DNA of 64,000 nt from Amphiura filiformis (Eukaryota > Echinodermata > Ophiuroidea > Amphilepidida > Amphiuridae), in contig NC_092628.1 of assembly GCF_039555335.1 (NCBI RefSeq), positions 57,089,547 to 57,153,546 of the forward strand. The letters run 5' to 3'. The notes under the pieces were generated by a model. It was given only the letters and a program-made list of their open reading frames with translations, was not told the origin of the DNA and did no database searches. The translations under genes were made by a program, and so were the position numbers. Numbering within the stretch: the stretch's first letter is position 1; the number at the start of each line of letters is the position of its first letter. Positions 39,228 to 53,957 of the stretch are shown here, piece by piece.

Positions 39228-39645
39228 TATAATTAAAGACAGAGATAAAAAGATTTTATCGCGTCTGACGTCATCTGTCAATCAATTTCGAGCACGGTTT
39301 GTTTACAAGTGTCGTGATGACGACTTGCTGAACGCGGCGGTATAACCGGGCACCTTATTGTTAATTTTGCACCTTCAAACATGCAAACCATCTCAAAAGT
39401 TAGGTCTTTATAGTAGGAAACTTTCTTTCGCGAAGGCACGATGTCAACAATGCCTAAAAAAGCTGCTTTTTGCCTTGTAAAAGTACCTAATTTTTCGCCA
39501 TTTGCTGCTATTCCTTTTCTCCGATCAGCACCAGATAGATCGGTCTTCCTTTTACGCGCTATTAACCTGTGTAAACCAATCAAGGATCGTAATTGACAGT
39601 GACATCAGACGCGATAAATTCTTTTTATCTCTGTCTTTAATTATA
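39228..39645. mobile_element. MITE with TATAATTAAAGACAGAG termini
   Basis: TATAATTAAAGACAGAGATA at the left is the inverse of TATCTCTGTCTTTAATTATA at the right. The arms continue over TTATCGCGTCTGA and TGTCAAT. Its interior keeps a 101-residue minus-strand open frame without recognisable domains. Confidence 0.83.
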
Positions 39646-40187
39646 AGACCTTGATATGTAGACTTAATTGGGTACTGTAAAAGCATCCACTTTACTGAGT
39701 TGTTTAGCACCTGGTCAGTAGATAATCCTACAGGGATACAGTCAGTAGTTTAACATGGTGTGAGCATGTTGAAAGACCTGTTATCAATTAGGCGCGGATA
39801 TTAAAAGCACATGTCCTTTGCGTGCATAGCAGAAATTTATAACAGCATGTTTGGAATTTTAAACTAAAATACTAACTGCATTCTGCATTCTGTATTTATT
39901 TATTTATTTAGGCCTATGCCTATTTATTTACTGATTTATTTATTTGGTAGATTAGTAAGTAATTAGTAATTTTCCATGATTCATCGGTTTATTATTGATT
40001 GTTGATAACTTGAAAACTTGATTGATTGATCGATTGATAGTCATTTCACATTATATTCCTAGTTTATAGGCCCCATGGAACGTCTATTAATTCTGAATAG
40101 CATCGTACATTAGATAAATAGGCCTATCAGTATTGATTTATTCTATTCAGCAATATCAAGGATTACTATCAAACTTCGCACAGCTGA

Positions 40188-40262
40188 TGGTCAGTTGGCT
40201 TAGTGGTAACGCACTGAGTTTTATAAATTGGAGGTCCCGGGTTCGATTCCCAGATCTGCCTA
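40188..40262 (+). pseudogene. tRNA-like SINE head
   Basis: TTGGCTTAGTGGTAACGC (A box), GGTTCGATTCC (B box) and a T run after ATCTGCC. The acceptor strands do not pair well. The 3' body is not clearly delimited. Confidence 0.5.
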
Positions 40263-40569
40263 TTTTTTTTCAAGGCTGGGAAAAATGCAATTTCTGAACT
40301 GCAAACTTATTTGGTGCGCGATCTGAGCTGGTCCTTTTCTGGTGGCTGTGTCTGTTACAGGCACACTCCCTCTGGAATCCAAACTAGGTTCCTGCCATTA
40401 CACTTCCCTTAAATCATGCCGTATTTGCACGTGAACCATAAAAACATCAAAGCAATTTAATTTCCGGCATGATCAAATCTAGTTCAGGAAAATGATCTGG
40501 TATGTTTTTGCCAAATGCAGATATTATATTGAGCATCAAAAATCAAGCGAGCCCTCAGAATAATTATAC

Positions 40570-41080
40570 TATATCTGTCTATGCCCCGTGATAGCTAGGA
40601 GGCCGTTGGGATGACGTAGTGATGGCTTAATAGATGCGCAATTTCCACAGTTCTCTGTCTTCAGATGTTCGTATGAGATGGTCAAAGTTCAATAGTCTTA
40701 TGTTATAAATCCACGTCTTCTTTGGTCTTTAACTTATCCCATCTGTACTTTCCTGCAGAATTGTGTTTACTAGACTGTTTTTCCACGTGATCATATGGCT
40801 AAACCACTGGAGTTATATTCTTTTCACAATGAAGATCAGATGTTCGTTCTGTCCAATGAAACTTTCCATCATTGCCCTTACTTGTTTGTTGGTAGTAGAG
40901 CGTAGAGTAGTGGACCTTAAGGAGCCTTCTCATACAATTCATTAATGTGTTAATCTTTTTTTCCATATCTGCATTTAGCGTCCAGGTTTCGCACCCGCAC
41001 AGGAAGATGGAAACTACAAGTGCTCATAGGATGCTCATTTTTGCTGCCATTGAGATGTTCTTGTCTCTCCAAATGGGTTT
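40570..41080 (-). pseudogene. LINE reverse-transcriptase C-terminal fragment (broken)
   Basis: Read on the minus strand from about 41080, translation with stops and frame changes gives WRDKNISMAAKMSIL, ALVVSIFLCGCETWTLNADM, EKKINTLMNCMRRLLKV, and later a W-H-D-like and K.RWDKLK segment. SIFL.CETWTL and the following KR..RLL are hallmarks of the region after the reverse-transcriptase domain in many non-LTR retrotransposons. The copy is 5'-truncated and carries several stops, so it is an old insertion. Confidence 0.72.
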
Positions 41081-41380
41081 CAGATTGGCTAATGAGCAAT
41101 TATGTTTTTGCCTTATATTATCTAGTCATTAAAAAGTCCAAAGACCGTTGCTAGTTGTTGATCCAAAAATAAAGCCACAAAATGTTCAACTTTTGAAATA
41201 AAGTATGCAAAGAATGCTTAAATTTTAGTTCTAAGTAATGAGGAAACACTTTTTTGGGGGAGAATCTTTTTTTTTTATTTAACGTTGTGTTTAAAGTATT
41301 TTAGATCTGAATAGTAATGCTGTTTTAGCTTTCTTTTCGCGCTTTAAAAAATTATATCTGCTATCGTATATAGGTATGGA

Positions 41381-41792
41381 TTAATTGCAGAATTGATGGG
41401 CAAAATAAAGGTTACTGATAGCATAAACTCTGACTTGTTTGTACAAGTATTCCGAGTAAAATATCGGAGACCAACAGAGGAAATCTGTGGCCACAAATAC
41501 AACGGTTGTTACTTTAGTTGTAAGTTTAATTTGCTCTTTCATTTCGCGAGTTACCAGATCGTTTTGACGAAGCTTGGATGACTCGCACAATAAGAACATA
41601 ACAACCAAGAATGATCAGATAACAGATACAATAGGAGGGGGGGGGGGTTGGTAACCCTATCGGTTTAGGATATGGATTCTCTTCAAACTTACATACAATG
41701 TCAAATATTGTCCCCTTTATCCATCTATGTGAGAAAACGGGAACAATTTCAGCATAAATGTGAATAATTAGCATATTAGCAAGCCAATACAC
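41381..41792 (-). pseudogene. Rhodopsin-type GPCR fragment (TM5-TM6), frameshifted
   Basis: The frame from 41792 shows a hydrophobic helix YCICYLIILGCYVLIVRVI followed by a basic loop. The overlapping frame from 41608 continues with TREMKEQIKLTTKVTTVVF and ATDFLCWSPIF, which contains the class A CWxP motif of TM6 in a TDFLCW context like that of leucine-rich-repeat GPCRs. A frame change lies between about 41530 and 41600, and the reading frame stops soon after TM6. No TM7 NPxxY is visible. Most likely a pseudogene or decayed exon; the subfamily is uncertain. Confidence 0.5.
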
Positions 41793-42399
41793 TGGTACGC
41801 GTGAATTGCATTCTGGTCAGGCATCCCGAAACAACGGCCGAGCGCATGTCCCGGTGGAAACAGGAAGTGTTCGCCTTGGCACTGAAAACCGGCTCGCCCC
41901 TGTACACTTTTATACCCTCTATTCATACTGATTAATCTTAAAAAACATTACATATCACTGCGCTCATTGTCATTCTTGACAAGATAGCCCATGCTGTATT
42001 TACTTCGCTTAATTATTTCTTTATTTTTAGCTATATGATGCACATTTTCACATATTTATGATTTTCCTTTGTTTTATTTTTTAACTAATTTTTTTAATGG
42101 GGAGGTGCTCTCATAATTTTTTTCATATTCCTCGTATCATGCTTGATAATATAGGTCATGTTTCCTTATTTATTTCGCCTCTTATGTATTTCTTTATTTT
42201 TTTTTTTTGTTTATATCATTATAGCGCCATCTATAGTTTGACATTAGGGGCATATTTGATGTATTTTTGCGGACGAATTGGTACTGGGGTGAAGTCTTCC
42301 GAATCTATTCCGATTTCATTCTATATGACTACCCAAATCTCCTGTGTCGTGTAAAATGCGAACAACTGGTAACCTGTAAAACCCGCTGTGTTTCATGAT

Positions 42400-42540
42400 T
42401 TCTCCGGAAATACATCGACTTGGAGCGTCAAATTTCAGGATAGTAATGAGAAAAATAGTATCTATTATGTGATACCAAAACCTCATCAACAATGAAAAAA
42501 ATCGGGGGATGATGCTGTCGATCGGGTTACGGACCTTTAA
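42400..42540. repeat. Dispersed repeat related to the right arm at 15949-16080
   Basis: GCGTCAAATTTCAGGATAGT, AATGAGAAAAATA and GTGATACCAAAA, then GATGCTGTCGATCGGGT, align to 15955-16080 (GCCAAATTTCAGTATGTTAA and so on) in the same orientation. Confidence 0.6.
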
Positions 42541-42852
42541 TGCCAAGGAATACCGCAGTAGAAAAATACATACCAGTTATGAGACCTTCATATTCAGTTA
42601 CGTACGTGTATTTTATGTACGAAAGTGTCCAAATCTTGGAATGTAGATTGCTTCTTCAATTTTGGTATTGTTATATGATTTAGTCAAAGCCAATGGGCAT
42701 GATGGGAGACTAATGCATACATGAGAGTTGTCATAGAATTTGCTGCTGAAAATATCCGTGTTATGCATATTGCAAATAATGCCAGATTTGTTCCAATTTT
42801 GTGAGTTAAGATAGGGAATCTTAATTTATGCTTATGAATCTATCAATGCTTA

Positions 42853-43036
42853 TAAGTAAATAAAGAAATGGAGCTCGGACAAACTGGCATTATAATAAAG
42901 GAGAGGAAAAATCAGAACCGTTCGGATTCGATTACGACCGTGAGTGCGCGCTGGTTCGAATCCGAACGGTTCTGATTTTTTCCTCTCCTTTATTATAATG
43001 CCAGTTTGTCTGAGCTCCATTTCTTTATTTATTATA
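42853..43036. repeat. Near-perfect 184-bp palindrome
   Basis: Arms of about 80 bp (AAATAAAGAAATGGAGCTC, AAACTGGCATTATAATAAAG, GAACCGTTCGGATTCG and their complements) enclose a 20-bp centre. It would extrude as a long hairpin. It directly abuts the MITE at 43037. Confidence 0.93.
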
Positions 43037-43479
43037 TACTGCGTCAATAAAGTATCCTTACACTTGGAAAAATAATCACAATTTCCAAACTGAACAATAT
43101 TGGGGTAAATTTGTTTTTTAATAGATGCACTATCAAATCCTGCACATTATGACACCACATTGAATCCAATGTGACTTTAAGTAGCAAAGTTACAAGCATT
43201 TGATTAGACGAAGGTCCCGTTTTAAAAGTGACAAACTGGCCTATTCAAAACTCCACAGAAGGAACAAAAGAAAATTGAAACAAAAGAACTGACAAATAAA
43301 ATGAAAGTTATGAAAAATATAGAGAAGTAAAAACTGAAATAAAATCTGCTTTAAATCACGCTTCATTGAAGAAACTGTGTTGTCTCTTTGTTTCGCTTGT
43401 TGGAATCGTTTTGCGCCTTGTATAGGCCAGTTTGTCAACAAAAATTTCCAAGTGTAAGGATACTTTATTGGCGCAGTTA
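43037..43479. mobile_element. MITE with CTGCGTCAATAAAGTATCC termini
   Basis: CTGCGTCAATAAAGTATCCT then TACACTTGGAAA at the left is the inverse of TTTCCAAGTGTAAGGATACT then TTATTGGCGCAG at the right. TA lies on both sides, which suggests a Tc1/mariner-type non-autonomous element. Confidence 0.85.
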
Positions 43480-44265
43480 GGCATGTGTCCTTTGGATCCT
43501 CGCATTTAATATTTAATGTCTCATATAGACTGATGTCCTGCTAGGACACAGCAGATAGACCGCCCTCTCTAACTATAATGCTTACAAAGAACACTGAAGC
43601 TTCACTTGATATTATGGATATTGCACCTGTAACACGACAGGATATACCAGATCGCCATCTTTCTGATTGCATGGGAAAATTCTCCCCAAAGTAGATATCT
43701 GCAGATGCAATGGTTTATGGTTATCATGTATACACCCATAAGAAAATCTGACAGCGCAAGGTTGGTTAAAAGAAAATCTTGAACTTTACTTTTCTTGGTA
43801 GTTTTCTTTCTCCAAAAGAGTACAAAGATATTTCCGCACAGCGCGTTTAAACCAATAGTAGCACACCGTACCCTTTTCCAGCAGTGCTATAATTTCCCAT
43901 ATTTAAATTGTACAATGCAATATGAAATGTGCATTGTGTCTTTTTAGAAGAGAACTTTCTATAGGAGAACACTTTCAATTAAATAGTAGTAAGTGACAAC
44001 AGATATGTGACATACTTGACCGATAACAGATTTTTGAGACAGATTGATGTTGTAAACATAGGTAGGTGTAAAACCAATACCCTTATTTTGTATTTGCAAA
44101 AACTCTGACCTTCACCTCACATACAAAACTAAACCAGATCATTCTTGTTAAGAGACCACCTTTTAATTAGAAGTAGTGACAACAGATACCATATTTGACT
44201 GATGTTTGAAACATCATAATATGAAGTTGGTTAAAGCTAAGATACTCTTCCTATAGTTTGGATTT
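43480..44265. other. No gene or repeat recognised
   Basis: Contains only weak direct repetition (TGACAACAGATA near 43993 and 44178). Confidence 0.4.
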
Positions 44266-44283
44266 TCAAGAAAGAAAGAATGA

Positions 44284-44367
<84 letters not shown>

Positions 44368-44368
44368 A

Positions 44369-44435
<67 letters not shown>

Positions 44436-44460
44436 GAAGAAAGAAAGAAAATTGAAAAGA
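44266..44460. repeat. (GAAA)n microsatellite with degenerate extension to about 44680
   Basis: Nearly uninterrupted GAAA repeats for about 190 bp, then purine-rich GAAGGAAAG variants. The resulting Lys/Glu-rich frames on one strand and Ser/Phe-rich frames on the other are not genes. Confidence 0.97.
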
Positions 44461-45381
44461 AGGAAAATGTAAAGGAAGAAGGAAAAAAGAAAGATAACAG
44501 AAACGAAGGATGAAAGGAAAGAAAAACGATATGCATAGGAAGAAGGAAAGAAAGAAAGATATGTATAGGAAGAAGGAAAGAAAGAATCATAAGAATGAAA
44601 GTAAGAAAGAAAGAAGGAAAGCAAATAATGAAGGAAGAAATATGGAAGAAGGAAAAGAAAGCAAGGCAAAAATGAAAAATCAATGTATAGGAAGGAATCC
44701 AGGCTGTCACACAACAACAAACTGTCAAACCCAGTCCAGAGACATACAATGACCATCTTCTACCTTGCTCCCTCAGACCCATGCAATAAATTACCCAATT
44801 ATCTGCCTTGTCCCTACATGTATAGATCACCCCATCCCTTAATAAAATCAAACTCATGATTGTGTACAAATACAATCTGTTTAATAAATGGTAGGTATCA
44901 AAATACCAGGTAATACTTTTACTTTCTTTTTTTCACATTACAGCACACTACACCGCTCCAACTCCATACACACCATACCAGCATGACCAGTGACATTTGT
45001 TTCACCTAAAATCCGGGAAAATCCAAAAGCTTTACAATTAGGTACCTCTCTGCAGCCAATCTGATTATGATTCAATAGTCAGTTCAACTATAGGCATGTG
45101 CCCATCATTTAGTGGATGTGTATTTGCACCGTTTGGAAAATTTTCTGAATATGGTATTGATGTGAGGTGAGTACGTATTTTTTGTGGTAATGGGGGGGGG
45201 TAATTTTAGATGCTGCTAATAGGGGGTTGTGTAACTTTATGAACTCTATTTTTAAATCCTCCTGGTCCCCTTTAAATAATGAACTGTCCCTTAATATTGA
45301 ACGAATACTTTAAATGCAATTAATAGTTCTGAAGCTATAACATATTGTGAGATCTTTAGAATGTACATTAGACCTATTATA

Positions 45382-47205
45382 TGGTCGTAGAGATTAAAGT
45401 TAGAAACAGTGCAAAATATATATATACCAAGAGGTATAGATAAACACAACGTTTCGGGTTGGACCCTTTAACAAGTGTGAGGCCAACCAGAGAAAAAACT
45501 TACACTACAATGCATCACAAACTAAAGTACAATTACACAACAAAAAGAAAAAATCTATACCAGAAAGCTGAAGTAAACAAACCCCTTAAGCAACTAAGAA
45601 AAATACAGGGTGAACAGGGTGGAACAAGAAAATTACAAATTGAATGTACAAAACTTAATATTGAGTCCACGAGGTTGCATAGTGCCGAGTTTGAATATCA
45701 GGCGGTGTTCTGCAATGAGTCTGTCCTTATTGGAGCCGCGAGATTGTATAACAGCAGAAACTCTGAAGTGGCTAACATTACAAAGAGAAGGTGGATTGAA
45801 ATGACGAGCAACAGGGAAACCAGCAAAGTTCTTAGAAATGGAGCGGAGATGTTCTGTAGTACGATCTGCTAATCGGCGGCTGGTTTCCCCTATGTACAAT
45901 ATATGGCAGTTTGTACATTGAATACAATAAACAACATTGCGAGAGATGCATGTGAAGTGGGAGGTGATGTCAAAACCCCCATTGGGACCGCGGATGTGAG
46001 TTTCATTGGAGACATGAGCACAGGTATTACACCTTCTCCTATCACAGCAAAAAGTACCAGGGGTGTCACATGGCTGGATGGGGTGTGAAGCGCGGACGAC
46101 CTGGTCGCCAATGTTCTTGTCCCTTCTGAAGGCGGTCACCGGGAGTTGATTAAAAACTTGGGATGTGGAATCGTCGTCAAGAAGTATGCGAAAGTTACGG
46201 AAGATAATATTGCGAATAGGAAGATTAAGCGGATGATAAGTGAGAACCAAGGGAACTCTTTCAGAAGATTTGGATCCGGATGGTTGGAGAGCAAGATCCC
46301 TGTCTACTGATTGGACTCGATCCAGAGCAGCTTGTGTGGTGTCGGTAGGGTATCCACGCTCATGGAAAAAACTAGTCATATCATTGTGAACTTGATCCAG
46401 ATCATTAGTGTCACTGCAGATGCGTTTGGCGCGGAGGAGCTGACTATAGGGGATACCCTTTTTGCAGGCGGGTGGATGGCTGGAATTGTACAGTAAGTAG
46501 CTATGAGAGTCCGTGGGTTTATAGTAGATTGTGGTAGTGATCTTGTTTTGGCTGTTGATGATAAGTTTGAGGTCCAAGAAAGTTACTGAAGTGCTGGAGA
46601 TTTCATGAGTGAAGTTAAGCGACTCATTGTAGGTGTTCACATGGGAGATGAAGTGGTCGAGATCCTTTCTGTCACCAGAGAATGCCCTACAATGTCATCG
46701 ATGTACCTTTTGTAGAGGAAGGGCTTAGGAAGATCATAGGTGCGAAGCATTTCATCCTCTATGTACCCAACGGTGAGGCAAGCAACACTAGGACCGATTT
46801 TTGCACCCATGGCAATACCTTTGAGTTGCTGATAAAAGTCTCCATTGAACTGGAAAGTATTCATAGAAAGAACTAGTTCAATGAGACGAGTCAGTGTTTC
46901 TGTAGGTGGATTCCGTTTCGAGCCTATGCGAGTATCCAAATAATGAGTAAGAGCCTTCATACAAAGATGATGCGGGATAGAGGTGTATAAGGATGATATG
47001 TCCATTGTGAAAAGGTAATTGTCACTGCCGGTAGGAAAGGAGAAGTCTTGAAGAAGACGAAGTGCGTGAGGGGAATCTTGTTAAAGGGTCCAACCCGAAA
47101 CGTTGTGTTTATCTATACCTCTTGGTATATATATATTTTGCACTGTTTCTAACTTTAATCTCTACGACCATATGCTCTCACAGTGCTACGCAGTTACCCG
47201 ACCTT
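45382..47205 (-). mobile_element. Penelope-like retroelement, 5'-truncated, with inverted terminal repeats
   Basis: About 100-bp terminal repeats are inverted with respect to each other (ATATGGTCGTAGAGATTAAA at 45380; its complement ends at 47172). Each includes AACGTTTCGGGTTGGACCC. A perfect 15-bp target duplication, ATTAGACCTATTATA, lies at 45367-45381 and 47206-47220. Between the repeats, the minus strand encodes the C-terminal half of a reverse transcriptase and a GIY-YIG nuclease. Inverted partial terminal repeats and 5' truncation are usual in Penelope elements. Thirty-three extra bases lie between the outer repeat and the right target copy. Confidence 0.9.
45633..47005 (-). pseudogene. 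Penelope-like reverse transcriptase / GIY-YIG endonuclease, one frameshift
   Basis: The frame from 47005 begins within the palm of the reverse transcriptase (MDISSLYTSIP), passes GIAMGAKIGPSVA and reaches the catalytic RYIDDI. A frame change follows about 46685, and the frame from 46640 continues through FLDLKLIIN and the thumb to a Cys-rich segment (CDTPGTFCCDRRRCNTC). The GIY-YIG domain follows (VVYCIQCTNC, ILYIGETSRRLADR, TEHLRSI), ending at 45633. In Penelope elements the two domains copy and insert the element. The N-terminal part is missing beyond the terminal repeat, so the copy is dead regardless of the frameshift. The shift fits loss of one G from a run at GTAGGGC. Confidence 0.9.
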
Positions 47206-47458
47206 ATTAGACCTATTATAGTTATTAAAATCAATAATACAAGATCAACATTATTGACTTGCTTAGTTATTTGCATCATTATTTTTCTGAAAATTGATTT
47301 GAGTGGCATGATTGGTGAACTCTCATATTTTTCTCATATCCCTTGTACGATTTTAGTCATTAAAGACTCGTTTCTATTAGTACATGACGCTATGGGTTTG
47401 GGATTTTATTTTGATACATTAGTGGAACCAATGTTTTGGCATTCCTAAACCTGAAAGG

Positions 47459-48115
47459 AAACTAATTTAATTGGTTCCATTTTTTTCTATGCCCTCTGTG
47501 GTTCCCACCTTTGGTCGAGGGTCACAGTGGGGCCAAAGTTTAAATATAGTCCCATCCATCATGTTGTAATATTTAAATTGTTCCTCTCATCACAGGGAAT
47601 AAAAAAGTCAATTGTCATTTTCTACGGTGCTCAAAAGTCAAAACTTTCATACACAGAGGTCAAGATTTAAAAACGGTCCGATTTCATCGACACTGGAGTC
47701 CAATTACTTCCTTTAACATAACAAATCTCCAACATATACTTTCACATTTTGGTGCAATGCATAACCTTTCACTCATGATTTCATCCGATTCCGAGGTTAT
47801 GCATTTCTCAAACAAATTGTTTTCCTATTTCATTTGTCGAGCGGAGACAAAACACGATTGAATCTGTGCATTTTGAAAATTTGCCTCAATGTACAAGATA
47901 TTTGACATTTTGATCTAGTTTACTCTATAACTCCTGAACTAAGCACCCTAGTGCAATATGACAATGACTTTTTTTAAATTCCTAGCAATGAGAGGAACAA
48001 TTTGAGTAATATTACAACATGATAGAACAAATTTTACATTTTGGCTACCATTATGACCTTCGACCCCTCGTGGAAATCATAGGGGACATAGAAAAAAATG
48101 GCATCAATTCTAGTT
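47459..48115. mobile_element. Foldback element of about 650 bp
   Basis: CCATTTTTTTCTATG at 47478 is matched in inverse by CATAGAAAAAAATGG near 48087. Deeper arm pairs include ACATGTTGTAATATT-like sequences (47563 and 48013) and TTGTTCCTCTCAT / ATGAGAGGAACAA (47579 and 47989). No protein. Confidence 0.76.
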
Positions 48116-48544
48116 ATATCTTTTGAGGTGTAAGGATGCCAAAAATCATGGGTTTCACTAATTAGCAAGACAAAATGTTAACTCAAATAAGTCAAATATC
48201 ACCACATAGCGCCTTGTACTATATTGTATACGGTACGTACTGCTCTATGGGGTCATTGTGATACCCGTTTTTATTTCTAGTATCCAAAATCATTATTTAA
48301 CTCAAAACTAGGAGTCAGATTGTCTTAGTAGGATGACTTATGTAAGGTAGAAAACACCTTACGAAAGAATCGTACCACCACTTTTAACTAGACTTGCAAA
48401 ACTTTTGAAACATTTCTGTCATTAAATGAAATCTTTGGAACTGTAACACACATAAATAATAAATAAAATAATCAAAATCTTCAACGTATGACAATAGAAT
48501 TAGTGACGAAATTACAACGACGATAGTTATAATAGAAGTAAAAA

Positions 48545-49316
48545 TTTATTTCAATTTCAGTTCGGTTTAAGCACATTTTAATACATTTGTACGGGAAAAA
48601 TAAGGAAAATATATCTGTTTTCAAAATAGAACGGGATCTGCAGACATGACACTCTTGCCTACATGTGAGAGAGTGCAATTAGCCATAAGGGACGCACCAT
48701 TAGATATCAAGGGGGGCTGGGTAGTTCGGGTCGTGACAATTTTTTTAGCACCTCGGTGAAGCATTTTTTTGCTCAGATGGTATGACAATTTTTTGTCTGA
48801 GGTGGACCAAAATTTGGGTCTGAGGTGGAGCTTTTTTTTGTTGCTCAGATAGCACGACAATTAAAAAAAAACACTACCCAGCCCCTCTTGATATCAAATG
48901 GTGCACCCCTAACAACTCATGAACACCGCTGAAATGTAATGACATTTATTTCCAATCGTCTCGTTAATATTTTACCATCTCAAATTTACGCAATTAATAC
49001 CTAGAGAAATTGCTTTTGACAAAGCAATCTGTGGAATGTTTGTGAAATACAGTGAAAAGACTTTAGTGAATCTGGTCTTCTTTGGTGTTGTTTCAAAACG
49101 TATTCAGGAACTTTTAGAAAGTTGAGGACATCATCAGTTTACAAAATTATTTTGTGATAAATGTCTCATTTTAATGATATCGACAAGTTTTGAAATTATA
49201 CAAAATGACCTTACACAATAAATGAAATTGAAGATGTCCTCGGTACTATCTAAAAATTCTGATATGACATATTTTTACATCAAATCTGTAGTAAGTTCTG
49301 GATAGTTGCAAACTCC
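48545..49316 (-). other. Probable 3'UTR / 3' flank of actin gene 1
   Basis: Sequence downstream of the actin stop is similar to the region downstream of the second actin copy (48960-49250 with 62305-62580; 48530-48670 with 61100-61240). AATAAA signals occur on the minus strand at 48950-48945 and 48550-48545. A MITE interrupts it. The exact transcript end is not visible. Confidence 0.6.
48687..48910. mobile_element. MITE in the 3' flank of actin gene 1
   Basis: GCACCATTAGATATCAAG then GGGGGCTGGGTAGT is inverted at the right (ACTACCCAGCCCC, CTTGATATCAAATGGTGCACC). The second actin copy lacks it at the matching point (61230-61250), giving an empty-site comparison. Confidence 0.86.
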
Positions 49317-53292
<3,976 letters not shown>

Positions 53293-53507
53293 TTATGTAT
53301 CTTACCGGCTAAAGAAATCTGTTTAAGGACAGGAAGAAGTTGTATTGTGAGTTTACTTATTACTACACCTTTTTACCTTCATAATAGTTTATTCATTTTT
53401 TTAAACTTCAAACAATAAAAAAGGGCAAGGCACAGACCAGAACAAAAAAAACACCTAATAATTATAAACCATACTCATTCAGCTGTAAAAAAAAAAAATA
53501 ATAAAAA

Positions 53508-53512
53508 ACAAA

Positions 53513-53547
<35 letters not shown>

Positions 53548-53602
53548 AATAAAATAAAATAAAATAAAATAAAATAAAATAAAATAAAATAAAATAAAAT
53601 AA
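53508..53602. repeat. (AAAT)n/(AAAAT)n microsatellite in actin 5'UTR intron
   Basis: About eleven AAAT units pass into about twelve AAAAT units. Confidence 0.95.
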
Positions 53603-53814
53603 TTTTTTTTTCTTTTCGTTAATTTTATATTAAACTTTTTATTTTAGTTTTGCCAAAGACAAAAAGTCATTGAAATTAGAAACCATTTGCTAAAATTTAT
53701 TTGGTGATCGTGCTATATCTCCGATACCAAACATTTTAAGAGAAAGAAGGAAAGATATATTTAGTCCGAAATTACTAAATTGATACAAATACAACAAGAA
53801 GTATTACTACTTAC

Positions 53815-53880
53815 AAATTATATCGACAGCGTCAGGTAAGTACCCTGTTGTTACACGTTGCAAACGGTTAAAGAGGCAGA
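53815..53880 (-). other. Putative non-coding first exon of actin gene 1
   Basis: Between a TATA box and a strong donor (ATTT|GTAAGTAG at 53814) lie about 66 bases. The acceptor for the next exon is at 53319, giving a 5'UTR intron of about 0.5 kb. A leader intron is common in actin genes. The exact start is inferred from the TATA position. Confidence 0.6.
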
Positions 53881-53897
53881 TAGTACTCCGCACAAAT

Positions 53898-53911
53898 CTT
53901 ATATATTTATA
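53898..53911 (-). promoter_or_regulatory. TATA box of actin gene 1
   Basis: TATAAATATATAAG on the minus strand, about 85 bp upstream of the donor of the putative leader exon. Confidence 0.72.
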
Positions 53912-53947
53912 CCTAATCGCTACAATCAATCAGCTTAATTTTTATGA

Positions 53948-53957
53948 CCATATTAGG
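53948..53957. promoter_or_regulatory. CArG box (serum response factor site)
   Basis: CCATATTAGG fits CC(A/T)6GG exactly and lies about 37 bp upstream of the TATA box, within a near-palindrome GACCATATTAGGTC. CArG boxes bound by SRF drive many actin promoters in animals. Confidence 0.75.

Noticed and set aside
39278..39583. Minus-strand open frame of 101 residues inside the TATAATTAAAGACAGAG MITE
   Set aside because: It lies wholly within a short inverted-repeat element and shows no domain I can identify; a transposase remnant cannot be excluded but is not supported.
8474..40262. tRNA-like sequences at 8474, 32810, 37927 and 40188 (and minus-strand ones at 31985 and 34369) as functional tRNA genes
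   Set aside because: Internal promoter boxes are good but acceptor or anticodon stems do not pair properly, and at least one continues into a SINE body.
44214..44875. Open frames of 180-212 residues rich in Ser/Phe/Leu, and Lys/Glu frames opposite
   Set aside because: They arise from the GAAA microsatellite on both strands.
45459..46496. Plus-strand open frames over the Penelope element
   Set aside because: They are antisense shadows of the reverse transcriptase/GIY-YIG reading frame.
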